Assembly: GCF_022559585.1 (NCBI RefSeq)
Contig: NZ_CP087114.1
Span: forward strand, 1,818,501-1,882,500
From: Bartonella machadoae
GTDB lineage: Bacteria; Pseudomonadota; Alphaproteobacteria; Rhizobiales; Rhizobiaceae
DNA length: 64,000 nucleotides
Direction of reading: 5' to 3'
Below are positions 1 to 9,502 of this stretch, in pieces. The first letter of the stretch is position 1; every line of letters begins with the position of its first letter. The notes beneath the pieces were generated by a model that did not search any database, was not told where the DNA came from, and saw only the letters and a program-made list of their open reading frames with translations. Made by a program: the position numbers and the translations under genes.

Positions 1-47
1 TGAATGAAATTTAGAGAGGGGCGCCCCCGCCGCGCCCACGGTGTTAT

Positions 48-833
48 TTACGCAGCATCTTTAAGAGACTGATCGTTAGTACAAATATCATCACGAATTT
101 TTATATGGCTATTAACCACGGCATTGCCATAAATTTTTACATGATGATCGATATTTGATTTACCATAAACCTTGGCATTATCATAAATTCTTGCCAAGCA
201 ACCAACGCGCGCCGAGCCAGAGACTTTTGCATTGCCATAGACACTTGCATAATCCTTAATCCAGGCATTGCAAAAGACATGGGCATTATCATAAATATGT
301 GCCCATACATAAATACGTGATTTACCATAAACATGGGCATTTCCAAAAACATAGCCACAAATATGTGCCCTCTCATAAACCCGTGCGTTATCATAAACCT
401 TGGCACCATCAGCAATAGTAGCGTTATCACTTACAACGGCATTGCCAGAGACATGACCACAGACCCTAGCGTTATCGTTAATTTTTGCATTTTCATAAAC
501 ATGAGCTTTATAATCAAACACCCATGCCTTGCCATTTACAGTAGCATTTCCATAAACCTTGGCTTGTCTAAAAACTTTAGCTTCTTGATAAATTTTAGCA
601 TTCTCATAAAGCTTGGCATCCAAAAAAACCGCGGCATTATCATAAATCCAACAATTGCCATCATGAGAGAGGTTATCTTCGTTTTCAATAAAGCCACCCA
701 ATTGACCAGCCTTTACATCATCAAAATCTCTTAATGCGCGAATGCGGTGTAAAGTAATCCCATCAAAAGTGAAGTTTTCAGTGGTTAATTCATATTTTTT
801 GGATGATTTTCTATTTTTAACAGTAGCATTCAT
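48..833 (-). CDS. Hexapeptide-repeat (left-handed beta-helix, YdcK-like) protein
   Basis: After a ~65-residue N-terminal part, nearly the whole protein is a chain of short repeats of the form N-A-x-V/I-x-D/G (for example YGNATVNGKAWVF, YDNARVYERAHI). This is the signature of a left-handed parallel beta-helix as in YdcK and hexapeptide acyltransferases; no acyltransferase catalytic residues are evident, so the role is unknown. I chose the ATG at 831-833 because AAGGAG lies about 9 bases upstream on the minus strand; the frame stays open to 899 but without a ribosome site. The gene lies at the downstream end of the integrated element, behind the restriction gene, and has a structured leader. 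It is probably an accessory cargo gene. The repeat class is certain; the function is not assigned. Confidence 0.75.
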   Translation of the reverse strand: MNATVKNRKSSKKYELTTENFTFDGITLHRIRALRDFDDVKAGQLGGFIENEDNLSHDGNCWIYDNAAVFLDAKLYENAKIYQEAKVFRQAKVYGNATVNGKAWVFDYKAHVYENAKINDNARVCGHVSGNAVVSDNATIADGAKVYDNARVYERAHICGYVFGNAHVYGKSRIYVWAHIYDNAHVFCNAWIKDYASVYGNAKVSGSARVGCLARIYDNAKVYGKSNIDHHVKIYGNAVVNSHIKIRDDICTNDQSLKDAA

Positions 834-844
834 GGCTAGTGTCT

Positions 845-975
845 CCTTGTAGTAATAAAAGTTTTGAATTGACACCCTATAAGGGCATCGGGCGCTCAAA
901 ACACGGCTACAAGTCCGTTGTTACGCTTTTCCTTCGAAAAGGTATTGTATGGCGTAACTACACCCGACAGAATCT
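845..975 (-). promoter_or_regulatory. Possible structured 5' leader of the hexapeptide-repeat gene
   Basis: Between the start codon at 833 and an AT-rich spacer there are several nested inverted repeats. CCCTATAAGGG lies near 875-885; ACGG/CCGT arms lie near 903-919 with about 8 bases between them; GTTACGC/GCGTAAC arms lie at 919-925 and 952-958 and enclose CCTT/AAGG. GC content is higher than in the surrounding spacer. This could be a folded mRNA leader or an operator region. I cannot match it to a known riboswitch class. Confidence 0.3.
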
Positions 976-1552
976 TAATATACTAACAAGAGCATAAAAG
1001 ACAGCCAGTTTTTTTAGATTAGGGATTAGGTTTATCGTAACCCATCCGCTTGTAGATTAGTGTTTTGATCACTTGAGTATTTATATAACAAATTACGTAT
1101 TTATTGTCAACTATCTTTTATTCTTTTTTGTGTTTTTTATAATTATTTTTTATACCATTATGTATAAATATGCGTCATATGCTTATGAATAGTTTCTGTT
1201 TTATTGCATCTATTTGACTCTATATTACGCAATTGCGTTATTTTTCTCTTTTAAACATCATAATAACTAAAAACGCTCTCATAATGCCTATTTTTAACTT
1301 TATAACGCATCATTATTTTTATGAGATAACTTGTGAATATTTTTGTGAATTTTTTATAAGAGGTTTGTAATTTAAACAGCTTTATAGAGACCGCGTCTTT
1401 ATAACCAGCGCTTTTGATTCAAATCTATTGTTTTGATTCATTCTCTATAGCCACCGCATCATTCTCATAAAAAGGATAATATGATCATGCGGTTTTGATT
1501 TTTATAAAAACATTTTGAATTCTTGTATCCTTATCAAAATGCCTTTTTATGG
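976..1552. other. AT-rich spacer, no gene seen
   Basis: No reading frame of meaningful length with a ribosome site is visible on either strand. The stretch is strongly AT-rich, which is common for spacers in integrated elements of this genus. It ends where the left inverted-repeat arm begins. Confidence 0.5.
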
Positions 1553-1780
1553 GCTTTTGTCTCTTTTGTTTGTTTTGTCAGTTAATTTACCCCCCCCCTT
1601 TTATTTAAAAAAATTGAGATAAAATAAAAACATTATATTTCAATAGGTTAGTATTTTTCAAAATTTTAAAACATCACGTATAAAAGCAATGTGAGTAATA
1701 TAGACAATTAATGACACGCATTTTGTCTGTTTTGTCAAATTTTGTCAGTAAATTTTAAAAGACAATTGTTATGATTAGAG
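1553..1780 (+). repeat. Left arm of long inverted repeat flanking the restriction gene
   Basis: Read on the plus strand, this arm carries in order: TTTTGTCTC, TTTGTTTGTTTTGTCAG, TTAATTTAC followed by nine C, TTATTTAAAAAAATTGAGA, AACATTATATTTCAATAGG, a GTGAGTAATATAGAC block, then TTTTGTCTGTTTTGTCAA and a closing GACAATTGTTATGAT. The same order, with scattered substitutions, is found in reverse complement at 7552-7774. The two arms are about 225 bp each and about 5.8 kb apart, with the restriction gene between them. Confidence 0.85.
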
Positions 1781-2312
1781 TGCGTGTTTAAATCATGTTT
1801 TATGAGAGGAAATATGGCTCTTTAAATGCCTTTCAAAAGACAAGAGATGGTTATGAGGCGTGTTATAAAGAGTAACTTATCAATTTAAAGGGGGTTTTGA
1901 GTTTTGAAACTTTGTGTTTTAAAGAAAAAAACACTAAAAAGATAAAAAGTATTATATTTCAATATATTAAGTCTTATCAATGCTTCAAAAAACAATCTCT
2001 CTTGATAAATACAACCTATTAATACGCATAATTCTCTTTAAAGAGAGCTTATGAGAGATATGATAGCATCATTTGAGATTGCGATATAATCTTTTAAAGG
2101 CAATGTAAAAAAATCTCATTCTATTTAAGATGGGATTTCTTAAAAACCTTAAAGCAATCCAAATAAGAGTGTCTAAAAGTGCAAGGCTTCTCTTTTTAGA
2201 ATAGCGCATAGTAAATCATTCCTTTTAAGATTATAGGTAAGCAACCTAATAAGAAAGTATAGATTATGGTTATAAGATCTATACCCCTTATGAGATTGGC
2301 ATGTTCATAAGT
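1781..2312. other. Spacer with a weak third copy of the repeat core
   Basis: No convincing gene. A degenerate copy of part of the inverted-repeat arm is visible near 1935-1970 (AAAAAGTATTATATTTCAATA followed by a TTAAG). A plausible ribosome site precedes ATGGCTCTTTAA near 1815, so any gene that once started here is broken. Confidence 0.4.
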
Positions 2313-5300
2313 CTATTCAGTTTCTCTTAATTCTAGATTTGGTAAGTTTTTAACAATCTTCATTGTTTCTAAACTTACCGTAATAACCCTTTGGAATAAT
2401 TCCAATGGATAAGCAGGGTTTCCAACGGTCTCAATAGCATAGCGATTGGCATCATTAACAATGCCACTCTTTTTATCAGTCTTTACACATTGCCGCCCCA
2501 TAACCCATTCAAGAGCGGGTTTACCATTTACAATATACTCATAAGCTTTAAGAGGAATGTCTGTTATCGTAATATTACTGTTATAAAAAACAGTGCTTTT
2601 ATCCTTTTCCTTGCTATTGCCAGCGAATTTCATTTCTGTAACGTAATAGAATTTCTCAGGATTAGGGATATCGGTAAGTTTTGGATTGCCTTTTTTAAAG
2701 GTCACGGGATAAGGCTCTACCATTTCATAATTGACGTGTAAATTGCCTAATTCACGCCCCGCATTAACAAATGCCCAAAAATCCTTAACACTCTTTACGC
2801 AAGGGATGCGAGGGATCTCTTTACAGAGGTTATCAGCATAACGGGCACGATAATCTTCTGAATGCAAGATTCCGTAAACATAATAGAAAATATCATCTTT
2901 GGTGATGTTCTCATTAGGATAAGCAGTTTTAAAATGTGCTAATCCTTCATCTGTAATGGCATCACGGCGTTGTAAACCAGCACTTTTGCTTTCTTCTGTA
3001 GAATTTGTAAATAAATGAGATTGGGTATTAGTTTTATTTTTTGAAAGCGCAACATCTTCATAAAGGTATAGTGGAAAACATTGGCTATTATCTATCATAC
3101 TTACATCAGGTAAAGTATTAATCATCAAAACAGAAAAGCTGTTTCGTGCTCCTACAGCAGAAGCTTGTATTATTCTATTATTAACCGCTTTTCCTATAGG
3201 GAATATACGCATCTGATAAGCACCATCGCAGTTGAGAGCAGAATCACAATAAAGCCACTGTCGTGTAAAAGGACGATATAAGCTTTTGATAAGATAATTT
3301 TCCTTAAAGTTGAAAGCCTTTCCTTTTATCAAATCTTGTTTGAGATTATAACTCCAACTTATTTTACTCACATCCGAGTCAACAAAATCATTTACAGCAT
3401 TTGCACGTATTGTACGGTTATTATGTGGATAAGTATCATTAAAACGTTCTACTTCACTATTATAGAAGTTAATCATATTACGCATATTGTTTTCTAAAAG
3501 CCTAAGGCTTGAGTTATATGCCCACGCATCACGGCTGGTCATAATGCCACGAGAGTAAGTCTCAAAAAGTTTTTTACCACGACCTTTCTTAACACCCATA
3601 GCTATAAATGTTTCAAAGCTGTCATCACGTTGATTTATCCAATCACCATGCTTGTCTGGTGTAATGAGTTGCCAACTTGATTTATCCGCAATACCATCAA
3701 TACTCCTAAGGTATTCAAGAGCAGCGAGTTTTTCTTTTGTCGTAAGATTATTACCAATATCATGATAGTAAATTTTACAATCTCCAGAAACATTGGGATT
3801 TTTAATAAATAATGTCACAGCAATACCGGTCATACTACCATTGCCAAAAACATTTTCACCTTCTTCAGCTCTACCACCACTTAACATGTTTTTACGAAGA
3901 TCACCCCGTAAATTGAGTACATAAATACTCGTAAATTCCTTGGCTAAAGATTTGCGTAAACTGTCCATAGTTGGCTTTTCTATGTAACCAGAACCAGAAA
4001 CAAAACCGATAACCCCAGCATTTTCAATACGGTCACTTGCCCAGCGAATTGCTCGTATATAACTATCATAAAGCGCTCGTATATTCGTTGCTTTTGACTG
4101 AGCAACATAGGTTTCACGAATACGGTCATCTAAGAGGGGATAAGGAGTATTCTTGGCATTATCATTTTCATTCTTTTGCCCCACGGAATAAGGAGGATTG
4201 CCAAAGATAACTTCGATATTCAGGTTTTTCTGAAGTTCCAAATATTCACTGTTTTCTTTAAACAATTTTTGCAGCAGATTTTTCTCTTCAAGCATCTGAA
4301 ACGTATCGGTTAATCCAATATGTTTGAAGGGGATATAATCTCCTTTCATAAGACTATGATAGGTCGATTCAATATTAATCGCTGCTATGTAATAAGCTAA
4401 AAGAACAATCTCATTGGCATGGATATCATGACGGAACTTATATTCCATATCCTCTGGTTTTATCAGATTGGATTGTAAAAGCCTTGTGATAAAGGTACCT
4501 GTTCCCGTAAAGGGGTCAAGAATAGAAACACCCCGTGAACCCAAGCTCTTGCCAAATTCCTTGCGTAAAACATCATCAACCGAATGAATAATAAAATCCA
4601 CAACCTCAACAGGGGTATAAACAATGCCAAGCCTATCTGTTGTCTTTTTAAACGCCTTGGCAAAAAAGCTTTCATAAAGCTTGATAATAAGGTTCTGTTT
4701 TGCATGAGGTTCGGTAATCCCTGCTGTACAGAACGTGATACTTTTGTAAAATTTATCAAGATCTTTCAACTCTTCTTCGATATTCGTTTTATCGAGTTCA
4801 ATGAGTATTTTGTCCATTGCTTGCGAGATGGCATTGTTCTGTACGAATTCATTGCCCTCAAACAAAGCTTTAAATATAGGACGCGTTACAAGATGCTGCG
4901 CTAACATCTCAACGGCTTCCTCTTGTTTTATTTCACTGTTTACATTGTTTTGTAATTCCTTATGAAATGCATCAAAAGCAAGGTAAGTTTTGCTCTTGTT
5001 ATCGGAAAGCGTATCATGAAGATGGACGATATGGTTTTGCGCAATCTCAGCAACATTGTTCGCCCAAATGCCCCAATAATCCGTGATTTTAAAACTATCC
5101 AGAAAAATGGCTTTGACAAAATCAAAAAATTTAGAACGGTGGAATAAGTCTTTTTGCTCTTTATACCACGTTTGAGATTTGTTTTCTGCTGTTCCTATGG
5201 TACGTCCAGAACTTTCTGCTTTTGCCGGTATCGAGATCTCATCAACCGTTGTGGTGAGCTCTTGTAATTCATTGGCACGCTTAATCTCTATAATCTTAAT

Positions 5301-7280
5301 CGTATGACTGCTATCTTGTCCTAAAGACATTTGATTAATCGTCCTAGCAAACCTTTCATCATGGGAATGTAAAGCATGCAAAACTTGCCAAACAACACGA
5401 TATCTCTTATTGTTTCGTAAAGCTTTTTTAGCTTCTAAGTGTGAGGGAATGATAATCGGTAAAATGATATAACCTGTTTTCTTATTGGGAGCCCGACGCA
5501 TCACACGCCCCACCGCCTGTATCACATCTACTTGGCTATTACGCGGATGTAAGAACATGATCGCATCAAGAGCAGGGACATCAATCCCTTCAGAAAGACA
5601 CCTTACATTGCTTAAAATCCGACAAACGTTTTTACCGGCATCTCCTTTAAGCCAATCCAGTTCTTCATTGCGTTTTTTGACACTTTGCTTTCCGTCAATA
5701 TGTCTTACTTCACAGTTGAGAAAGGGAACTGTTTGAAGGAAATCATTGATATGAGATTTGATAATTTTATTGAAGAGCTTTGTAATATATTGAGAGGTAT
5801 TGATATCTTTGCAAAAAGCCAAAGCACTCTGCATGGGCTCTGTATCATCCTCATCAATAGCTGCTTCCTTATCTATTTTGGTCAGGGCTCTATAACAGCC
5901 AATAATTTTTGCAGCATCATCTAAATCAATTTCACGGTTTTCATTGGCAATAATATCCTGTATGGCTGGTGTAATATAGGTTTCATCAATGCCTAAGACC
6001 ACAATCTTGTAAGGTGTTAAAAGTTCATTATCGACAGCTTCCGCAAAGCTATAATGATGCAGTTGTTTGCCATAAAGCGTTTCATCATCCATAGAAGCCA
6101 GCACGGCATTAATCTCATCCGCACGCCTTTTAGCAGTATCACTAAAAATGCGCGGGGTTGCCGTCATGTACAGACGTTTTTTTCCCTGAACAATAGTGTT
6201 ATCATGAACCTTGACAAATTCAGATTCATTGTCGTCACTTCCTAAGGATGTCCCAGTTGTTCTATGAGCTTCATCACAAATGATCAGATCAAATTCAGGT
6301 AAACCATGATCTTTTTGTGCATCCGATATCACTTGTATCGAATGATAAGTCGAAAACACCACCGTCATTGCATCTGCTTGGTTTTCACGAGCTTCTTTGG
6401 CAAGTGCTTGTGCATCCGTTGTAGCAGGCAATGCAAGATCGGATGTTTCCATTTCAATAATATCATCTTGATTTTTACGACGCTTGCCAACTTTTGTATC
6501 CGAACAAACAGCAAAGGAATGCAATGGAATTTGTGCATCCGCTGTCCATTCCCTTATGGTTTGTGAGACTAATGCAAGAGAAGGTACCAGAAATAAAACC
6601 CGCTTGCCTTTTCCGGCTATTTGTTCTGCTATCTTAAGACTGGTGAAAGTTTTACCTGTTCCACAAGCCATAATCAGCTTGCCACGGTCTGCTTCTTGTA
6701 AACCCTCACAGACTTTCTGAATTGCTTCTATCTGATGAGGGCGTGGTTCTTTTGTCGATTTAAGGACAACTTCTTCTTTTGTTGCAAAGATTTGCCAGTC
6801 TATACGACTGTTTTCCATATGACGAAGGTCAATGCGATAAACCGGTATCGCTTGTCCTTTAATCATTGCATTCACATTGTCACTTAAATTCACTTCAGTG
6901 CTATCAACCAGAAGGCGATATTTGAAGATGTCTTTCCCAGAGGCAGCAATAAAGCTATCAATATCCTTTTTACTGATCTGATGATCTGCTTCATAAAATT
7001 TGCATTGAATAGCAACATACCCATCTCGATTACGGAGTTTTGCAACCAAATCAATACCGATATCATTTTTATTCCAACCTTCACGCTCTTTAGCCCACTC
7101 GTAATAGCTCTGAACCTTTTCATATCGCCCATAATGAAGCGGGTCATGCATAAGGTATTTAGTAACAAAACTTTCAAAGATTTTTCCTTTTTTTGCATTT
7201 GAGGTTGCCTGTTGGCGATAAGACTGTAAGAGAGCGCGTAAAGAGGGTTGTTTCTTATCAGAATTGAGAGATTGAGACAT
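2313..7280 (-). CDS. Type ISP-like single-chain restriction-modification enzyme (nuclease, helicase, methyltransferase, specificity domain)
   Basis: The protein is 1655 aa and all activities of a restriction system are in one chain. Residues ~30-160 form an Mrr-like nuclease with D77 and Q92-C-K94 as the D/QxK pair. Residues ~180-620 form a superfamily 2 helicase: Walker A MACGTGKT at 204-211, DEAH at 336-339, MTATPR at 372-377, and QAVGRVMRR near 588-596. A helical linker follows. The N6-adenine methyltransferase has DPFTGTGTF (SAM binding) at 922-930 and NPPY at 1028-1031. The C-terminal ~550 residues would be the target-recognition region. This order matches the Type ISP enzymes LlaGI and LlaBIII, which translocate on DNA and need no separate subunit. 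The frame appears intact. The gene lies inside a long inverted repeat within an integrated element and likely protects the element or host against phage. It could be acting only as a methylase or a phage-exclusion factor. Confidence 0.9.
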   Translation of the reverse strand: MSQSLNSDKKQPSLRALLQSYRQQATSNAKKGKIFESFVTKYLMHDPLHYGRYEKVQSYYEWAKEREGWNKNDIGIDLVAKLRNRDGYVAIQCKFYEADHQISKKDIDSFIAASGKDIFKYRLLVDSTEVNLSDNVNAMIKGQAIPVYRIDLRHMENSRIDWQIFATKEEVVLKSTKEPRPHQIEAIQKVCEGLQEADRGKLIMACGTGKTFTSLKIAEQIAGKGKRVLFLVPSLALVSQTIREWTADAQIPLHSFAVCSDTKVGKRRKNQDDIIEMETSDLALPATTDAQALAKEARENQADAMTVVFSTYHSIQVISDAQKDHGLPEFDLIICDEAHRTTGTSLGSDDNESEFVKVHDNTIVQGKKRLYMTATPRIFSDTAKRRADEINAVLASMDDETLYGKQLHHYSFAEAVDNELLTPYKIVVLGIDETYITPAIQDIIANENREIDLDDAAKIIGCYRALTKIDKEAAIDEDDTEPMQSALAFCKDINTSQYITKLFNKIIKSHINDFLQTVPFLNCEVRHIDGKQSVKKRNEELDWLKGDAGKNVCRILSNVRCLSEGIDVPALDAIMFLHPRNSQVDVIQAVGRVMRRAPNKKTGYIILPIIIPSHLEAKKALRNNKRYRVVWQVLHALHSHDERFARTINQMSLGQDSSHTIKIIEIKRANELQELTTTVDEISIPAKAESSGRTIGTAENKSQTWYKEQKDLFHRSKFFDFVKAIFLDSFKITDYWGIWANNVAEIAQNHIVHLHDTLSDNKSKTYLAFDAFHKELQNNVNSEIKQEEAVEMLAQHLVTRPIFKALFEGNEFVQNNAISQAMDKILIELDKTNIEEELKDLDKFYKSITFCTAGITEPHAKQNLIIKLYESFFAKAFKKTTDRLGIVYTPVEVVDFIIHSVDDVLRKEFGKSLGSRGVSILDPFTGTGTFITRLLQSNLIKPEDMEYKFRHDIHANEIVLLAYYIAAINIESTYHSLMKGDYIPFKHIGLTDTFQMLEEKNLLQKLFKENSEYLELQKNLNIEVIFGNPPYSVGQKNENDNAKNTPYPLLDDRIRETYVAQSKATNIRALYDSYIRAIRWASDRIENAGVIGFVSGSGYIEKPTMDSLRKSLAKEFTSIYVLNLRGDLRKNMLSGGRAEEGENVFGNGSMTGIAVTLFIKNPNVSGDCKIYYHDIGNNLTTKEKLAALEYLRSIDGIADKSSWQLITPDKHGDWINQRDDSFETFIAMGVKKGRGKKLFETYSRGIMTSRDAWAYNSSLRLLENNMRNMINFYNSEVERFNDTYPHNNRTIRANAVNDFVDSDVSKISWSYNLKQDLIKGKAFNFKENYLIKSLYRPFTRQWLYCDSALNCDGAYQMRIFPIGKAVNNRIIQASAVGARNSFSVLMINTLPDVSMIDNSQCFPLYLYEDVALSKNKTNTQSHLFTNSTEESKSAGLQRRDAITDEGLAHFKTAYPNENITKDDIFYYVYGILHSEDYRARYADNLCKEIPRIPCVKSVKDFWAFVNAGRELGNLHVNYEMVEPYPVTFKKGNPKLTDIPNPEKFYYVTEMKFAGNSKEKDKSTVFYNSNITITDIPLKAYEYIVNGKPALEWVMGRQCVKTDKKSGIVNDANRYAIETVGNPAYPLELFQRVITVSLETMKIVKNLPNLELRETE

Positions 7281-7551
7281 TATTCAATAAACTCCATTGC
7301 CTTATGAGACTCAAAAAATCACAATGGCGTTTCATAAATACATTTAGAACAAATATCGAGTACCCAATAAACCAAAATGGCGCGAAAACCTATCAAATGC
7401 GTCAAAAAAATTTACAAGATGCAATTATAAACAGCCTATAAACAGCAAAGTAGTAAAATTTACTATTCGTTTTATGGAAATAAAAACAAATGCGAATCGT
7501 GTTTTAAGAGATCAAAATGATTGTTTCGAAGTGTTTTATGATCTCAAAATA
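7281..7551 (-). promoter_or_regulatory. Leader/promoter region of the restriction gene
   Basis: This AT-rich spacer lies between the start codon of the restriction gene and the right repeat arm. No open frame of note is seen, and I could not pick a clear -35/-10 pair. The TTTTGTC iterations of the adjacent arm lie just upstream and are candidate regulator-binding sites. Confidence 0.35.
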
Positions 7552-7774
7552 TCATAACAATTGTCTATTAAAATTTACCGACAAAAATTGACAAAACAGA
7601 CAAAACTCAAATCACTGATGGTCTATCTTACTCACATGGCTTTTATGCATTGGATTGCAAAAATTTGTATAATGCTAACCTATTGAAATAGAATGTTTTT
7701 ATTTTTTCTCTCAATTTTTTTAAATAGGAGGGGGGGTAAATCAACAGACAAAACTGTCAAAAGAGACAAAACTC
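7552..7774 (-). repeat. Right arm of long inverted repeat flanking the restriction gene
   Basis: In reverse complement this arm matches 1553-1780 block by block: TTTTGTCTC, TTTTGTCTGTTGATTTACC with a run of seven G on the plus strand (7730-7736), TTTAAAAAAATTGAGA, AACATTCTATTTCAATAGG, GTGAGTAAGATAGAC, TTTTGTCTGTTTTGTCAA and GACAATTGTTATGAT. It sits between the end of the DUF3987 gene and the start of the restriction gene. Confidence 0.85.
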
Positions 7775-7881
7775 TTTTTACAAAAGAATTCTGATCATTT
7801 CCTTTGCAGAAGGTTACCTAACAGAATGCCATTGAAAAGAGTTTTGCAAAATTGTTTTGAGAAGCTTTAAAAGAGCTTTCT

Positions 7882-9498
7882 TCATTGCTTAATACTCTGA
7901 TTTTTTACCAAAGGATGCCATTCATAGCGTATGGTAGAACGACCGCCTTTTTGCTCCTTGTCATCACAGATTTTACGAAGATAGTTGCAACGGCATAAAA
8001 CATCTAAAGCTGTTTTAACGGCTTCTTTGTCTTTTAAATGCGTCCAGCAGCGTCTGTAGATATCACGAGCAGTAAAAACCTCAGGTAAGCAATTACAACG
8101 CTCTATAAGCAAATTTGCACGCTCTGTTGTTAAGCTATCATCCGCCGCATAAAGACGTTTCGCATGACTTAACAAATAGGTTTCCCAACGCAAGGCTGTT
8201 TGAAGGGCTTCTTTATTGATTTCAAAACGACCACCTTCGACAAGTTCAAAAATCAAAGCAAGACTTACTATGGTTTTGTCCATTTTTGCACAATGGGATT
8301 GCAAAGCTTCAGAGAGATCATCCCTTCTGATCGCTTTCTGATGATTTTCCCACCACTCACTAAACATCTCTTGTGCATCGGGAGAAAAACGCATGGTCGT
8401 TGGATGTTGAGAAGATCCTACCGGTTTATCATAAAGCGAACGAAACACTTTTTCATAAGCTTCCCATGCCTTTTGATTGGGATATTCATCCCTCCATTCT
8501 CTCTCTTTATTGTTATCGGGCCATACCATCAGTTGAAACCGTTGCAATAAACCATCATCGTTTATCCCACGGTTTATCGCTTGTACAATAGGAATAATCC
8601 GAGAAGGTTGAATGCCTCCTATAATGGAAAGTGTTGCATTGGGAATATAAATTGTTCCACGTTCTATACGGTCATAGGTATAAGGAGAATTTCCATTAAA
8701 AGCCGTTAGATAAAAAGAACGGTCAGTCTGATATTCCTTTCTTTCCATATTAGCTAAAAAACCAGAAAGTTCATCGCGGACCATTAATAACCCGCGCGGG
8801 TTTTCTCTCAGTAATTCTCCAAGCTTTTCAACCGTTGCATCATTGACGAGAAGACGTCGTTTAACAAGAGTTTCATCCTCACTTTCTTGATCTTCAAGAG
8901 GTTCATTAAGAAGAGCGATAGCTTGTTGCTTGTTTTTATTTTTAAAAGCTTTTCGGGCTTGTTTTTTCTTTTCTTGTCTCTCTAATTCAATGAGAAGATT
9001 TTTTGTCTCTTTCTGTTTTTTCTGTTTACGCCATTGTTGATACCATTCATTTTGAAAGGAATAAAGAGGAGCGAGAGCGGCTTGCATATCAGGTGTTTTG
9101 AGAGTTGCAGATCGCCCGATAATGGCGCCCCATAGATTAGGGACAATTTTCCAATTGTGCGTATTTTGTTTTGGAGCAATGCGAATTCCATTGCCAATCA
9201 GGGCAGCTAACCCACACAGAGCCGAGACAGCAATAAAATCGAGAGAAGATTGTTGGCATTCAGCCACGTCATAAATATAGTCTCGTAAAGTTGAAGGCAT
9301 TTGTTCGGGGTGAAAAGGTTCAACCGGTAAAAGCGCTTTGTTTATCGGTTTTAATTCGCCCCATCCCATTTGTTGCAAAGCCTGTTCATAAGGAATGGCT
9401 TGTAAACAGGGATGCTCCTTTAAAGAGACAGGGGTGTTATCGTTATCAGTATTATTTACAGAACTATTTTCATTGTTTTCTAGAATATTTTTTGTCAT
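7882..9498 (-). CDS. DUF3987 replication-type ATPase of a mobile element
   Basis: This is a large ATPase-like protein of the DUF3987 family, found beside primases in phages, plasmids and integrative elements. Counting from the longest possible start at 9546, a P-loop-like GRSATLKTP lies at residues 143-151, a DE pair in LLMVRDELSGFL at 258-259, and the family signature AFNGNSPYTYDRI follows. I prefer the ATG at 9496-9498. It lies five bases after the stop of the broken primase at 9503-9505, a typical translationally coupled arrangement; the frame is open to 9546. It is probably a helicase/primase partner in element replication. The middle segment is rich in lysine and glutamine. The family assignment is good; the biochemical activity is inferred. 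Confidence 0.8.
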   Translation of the reverse strand: MTKNILENNENSSVNNTDNDNTPVSLKEHPCLQAIPYEQALQQMGWGELKPINKALLPVEPFHPEQMPSTLRDYIYDVAECQQSSLDFIAVSALCGLAALIGNGIRIAPKQNTHNWKIVPNLWGAIIGRSATLKTPDMQAALAPLYSFQNEWYQQWRKQKKQKETKNLLIELERQEKKKQARKAFKNKNKQQAIALLNEPLEDQESEDETLVKRRLLVNDATVEKLGELLRENPRGLLMVRDELSGFLANMERKEYQTDRSFYLTAFNGNSPYTYDRIERGTIYIPNATLSIIGGIQPSRIIPIVQAINRGINDDGLLQRFQLMVWPDNNKEREWRDEYPNQKAWEAYEKVFRSLYDKPVGSSQHPTTMRFSPDAQEMFSEWWENHQKAIRRDDLSEALQSHCAKMDKTIVSLALIFELVEGGRFEINKEALQTALRWETYLLSHAKRLYAADDSLTTERANLLIERCNCLPEVFTARDIYRRCWTHLKDKEAVKTALDVLCRCNYLRKICDDKEQKGGRSTIRYEWHPLVKNQSIKQ

Positions 9499-9502
9499 TT
9501 TT

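Noticed and set aside
333..734. 133-codon plus-strand frame opposite the hexapeptide-repeat gene
   Set aside because: It is a shadow created by the repetitive codons of the minus-strand gene; it has no ribosome site and the opposite product is a clear repeat family.
845..975. Known riboswitch (purine, preQ1, SAM) upstream of the hexapeptide gene
   Set aside because: Inverted repeats are present, but none of the conserved core words of these classes could be identified, and the downstream gene is not metabolic.
1200..2300. Possible CRISPR array or tandem repeats in the AT-rich spacer
   Set aside because: Repeated TTTTGTC and ATATTTCAATA words are irregular in spacing and part of the inverted-repeat arms; there are no uniform repeat-spacer units.
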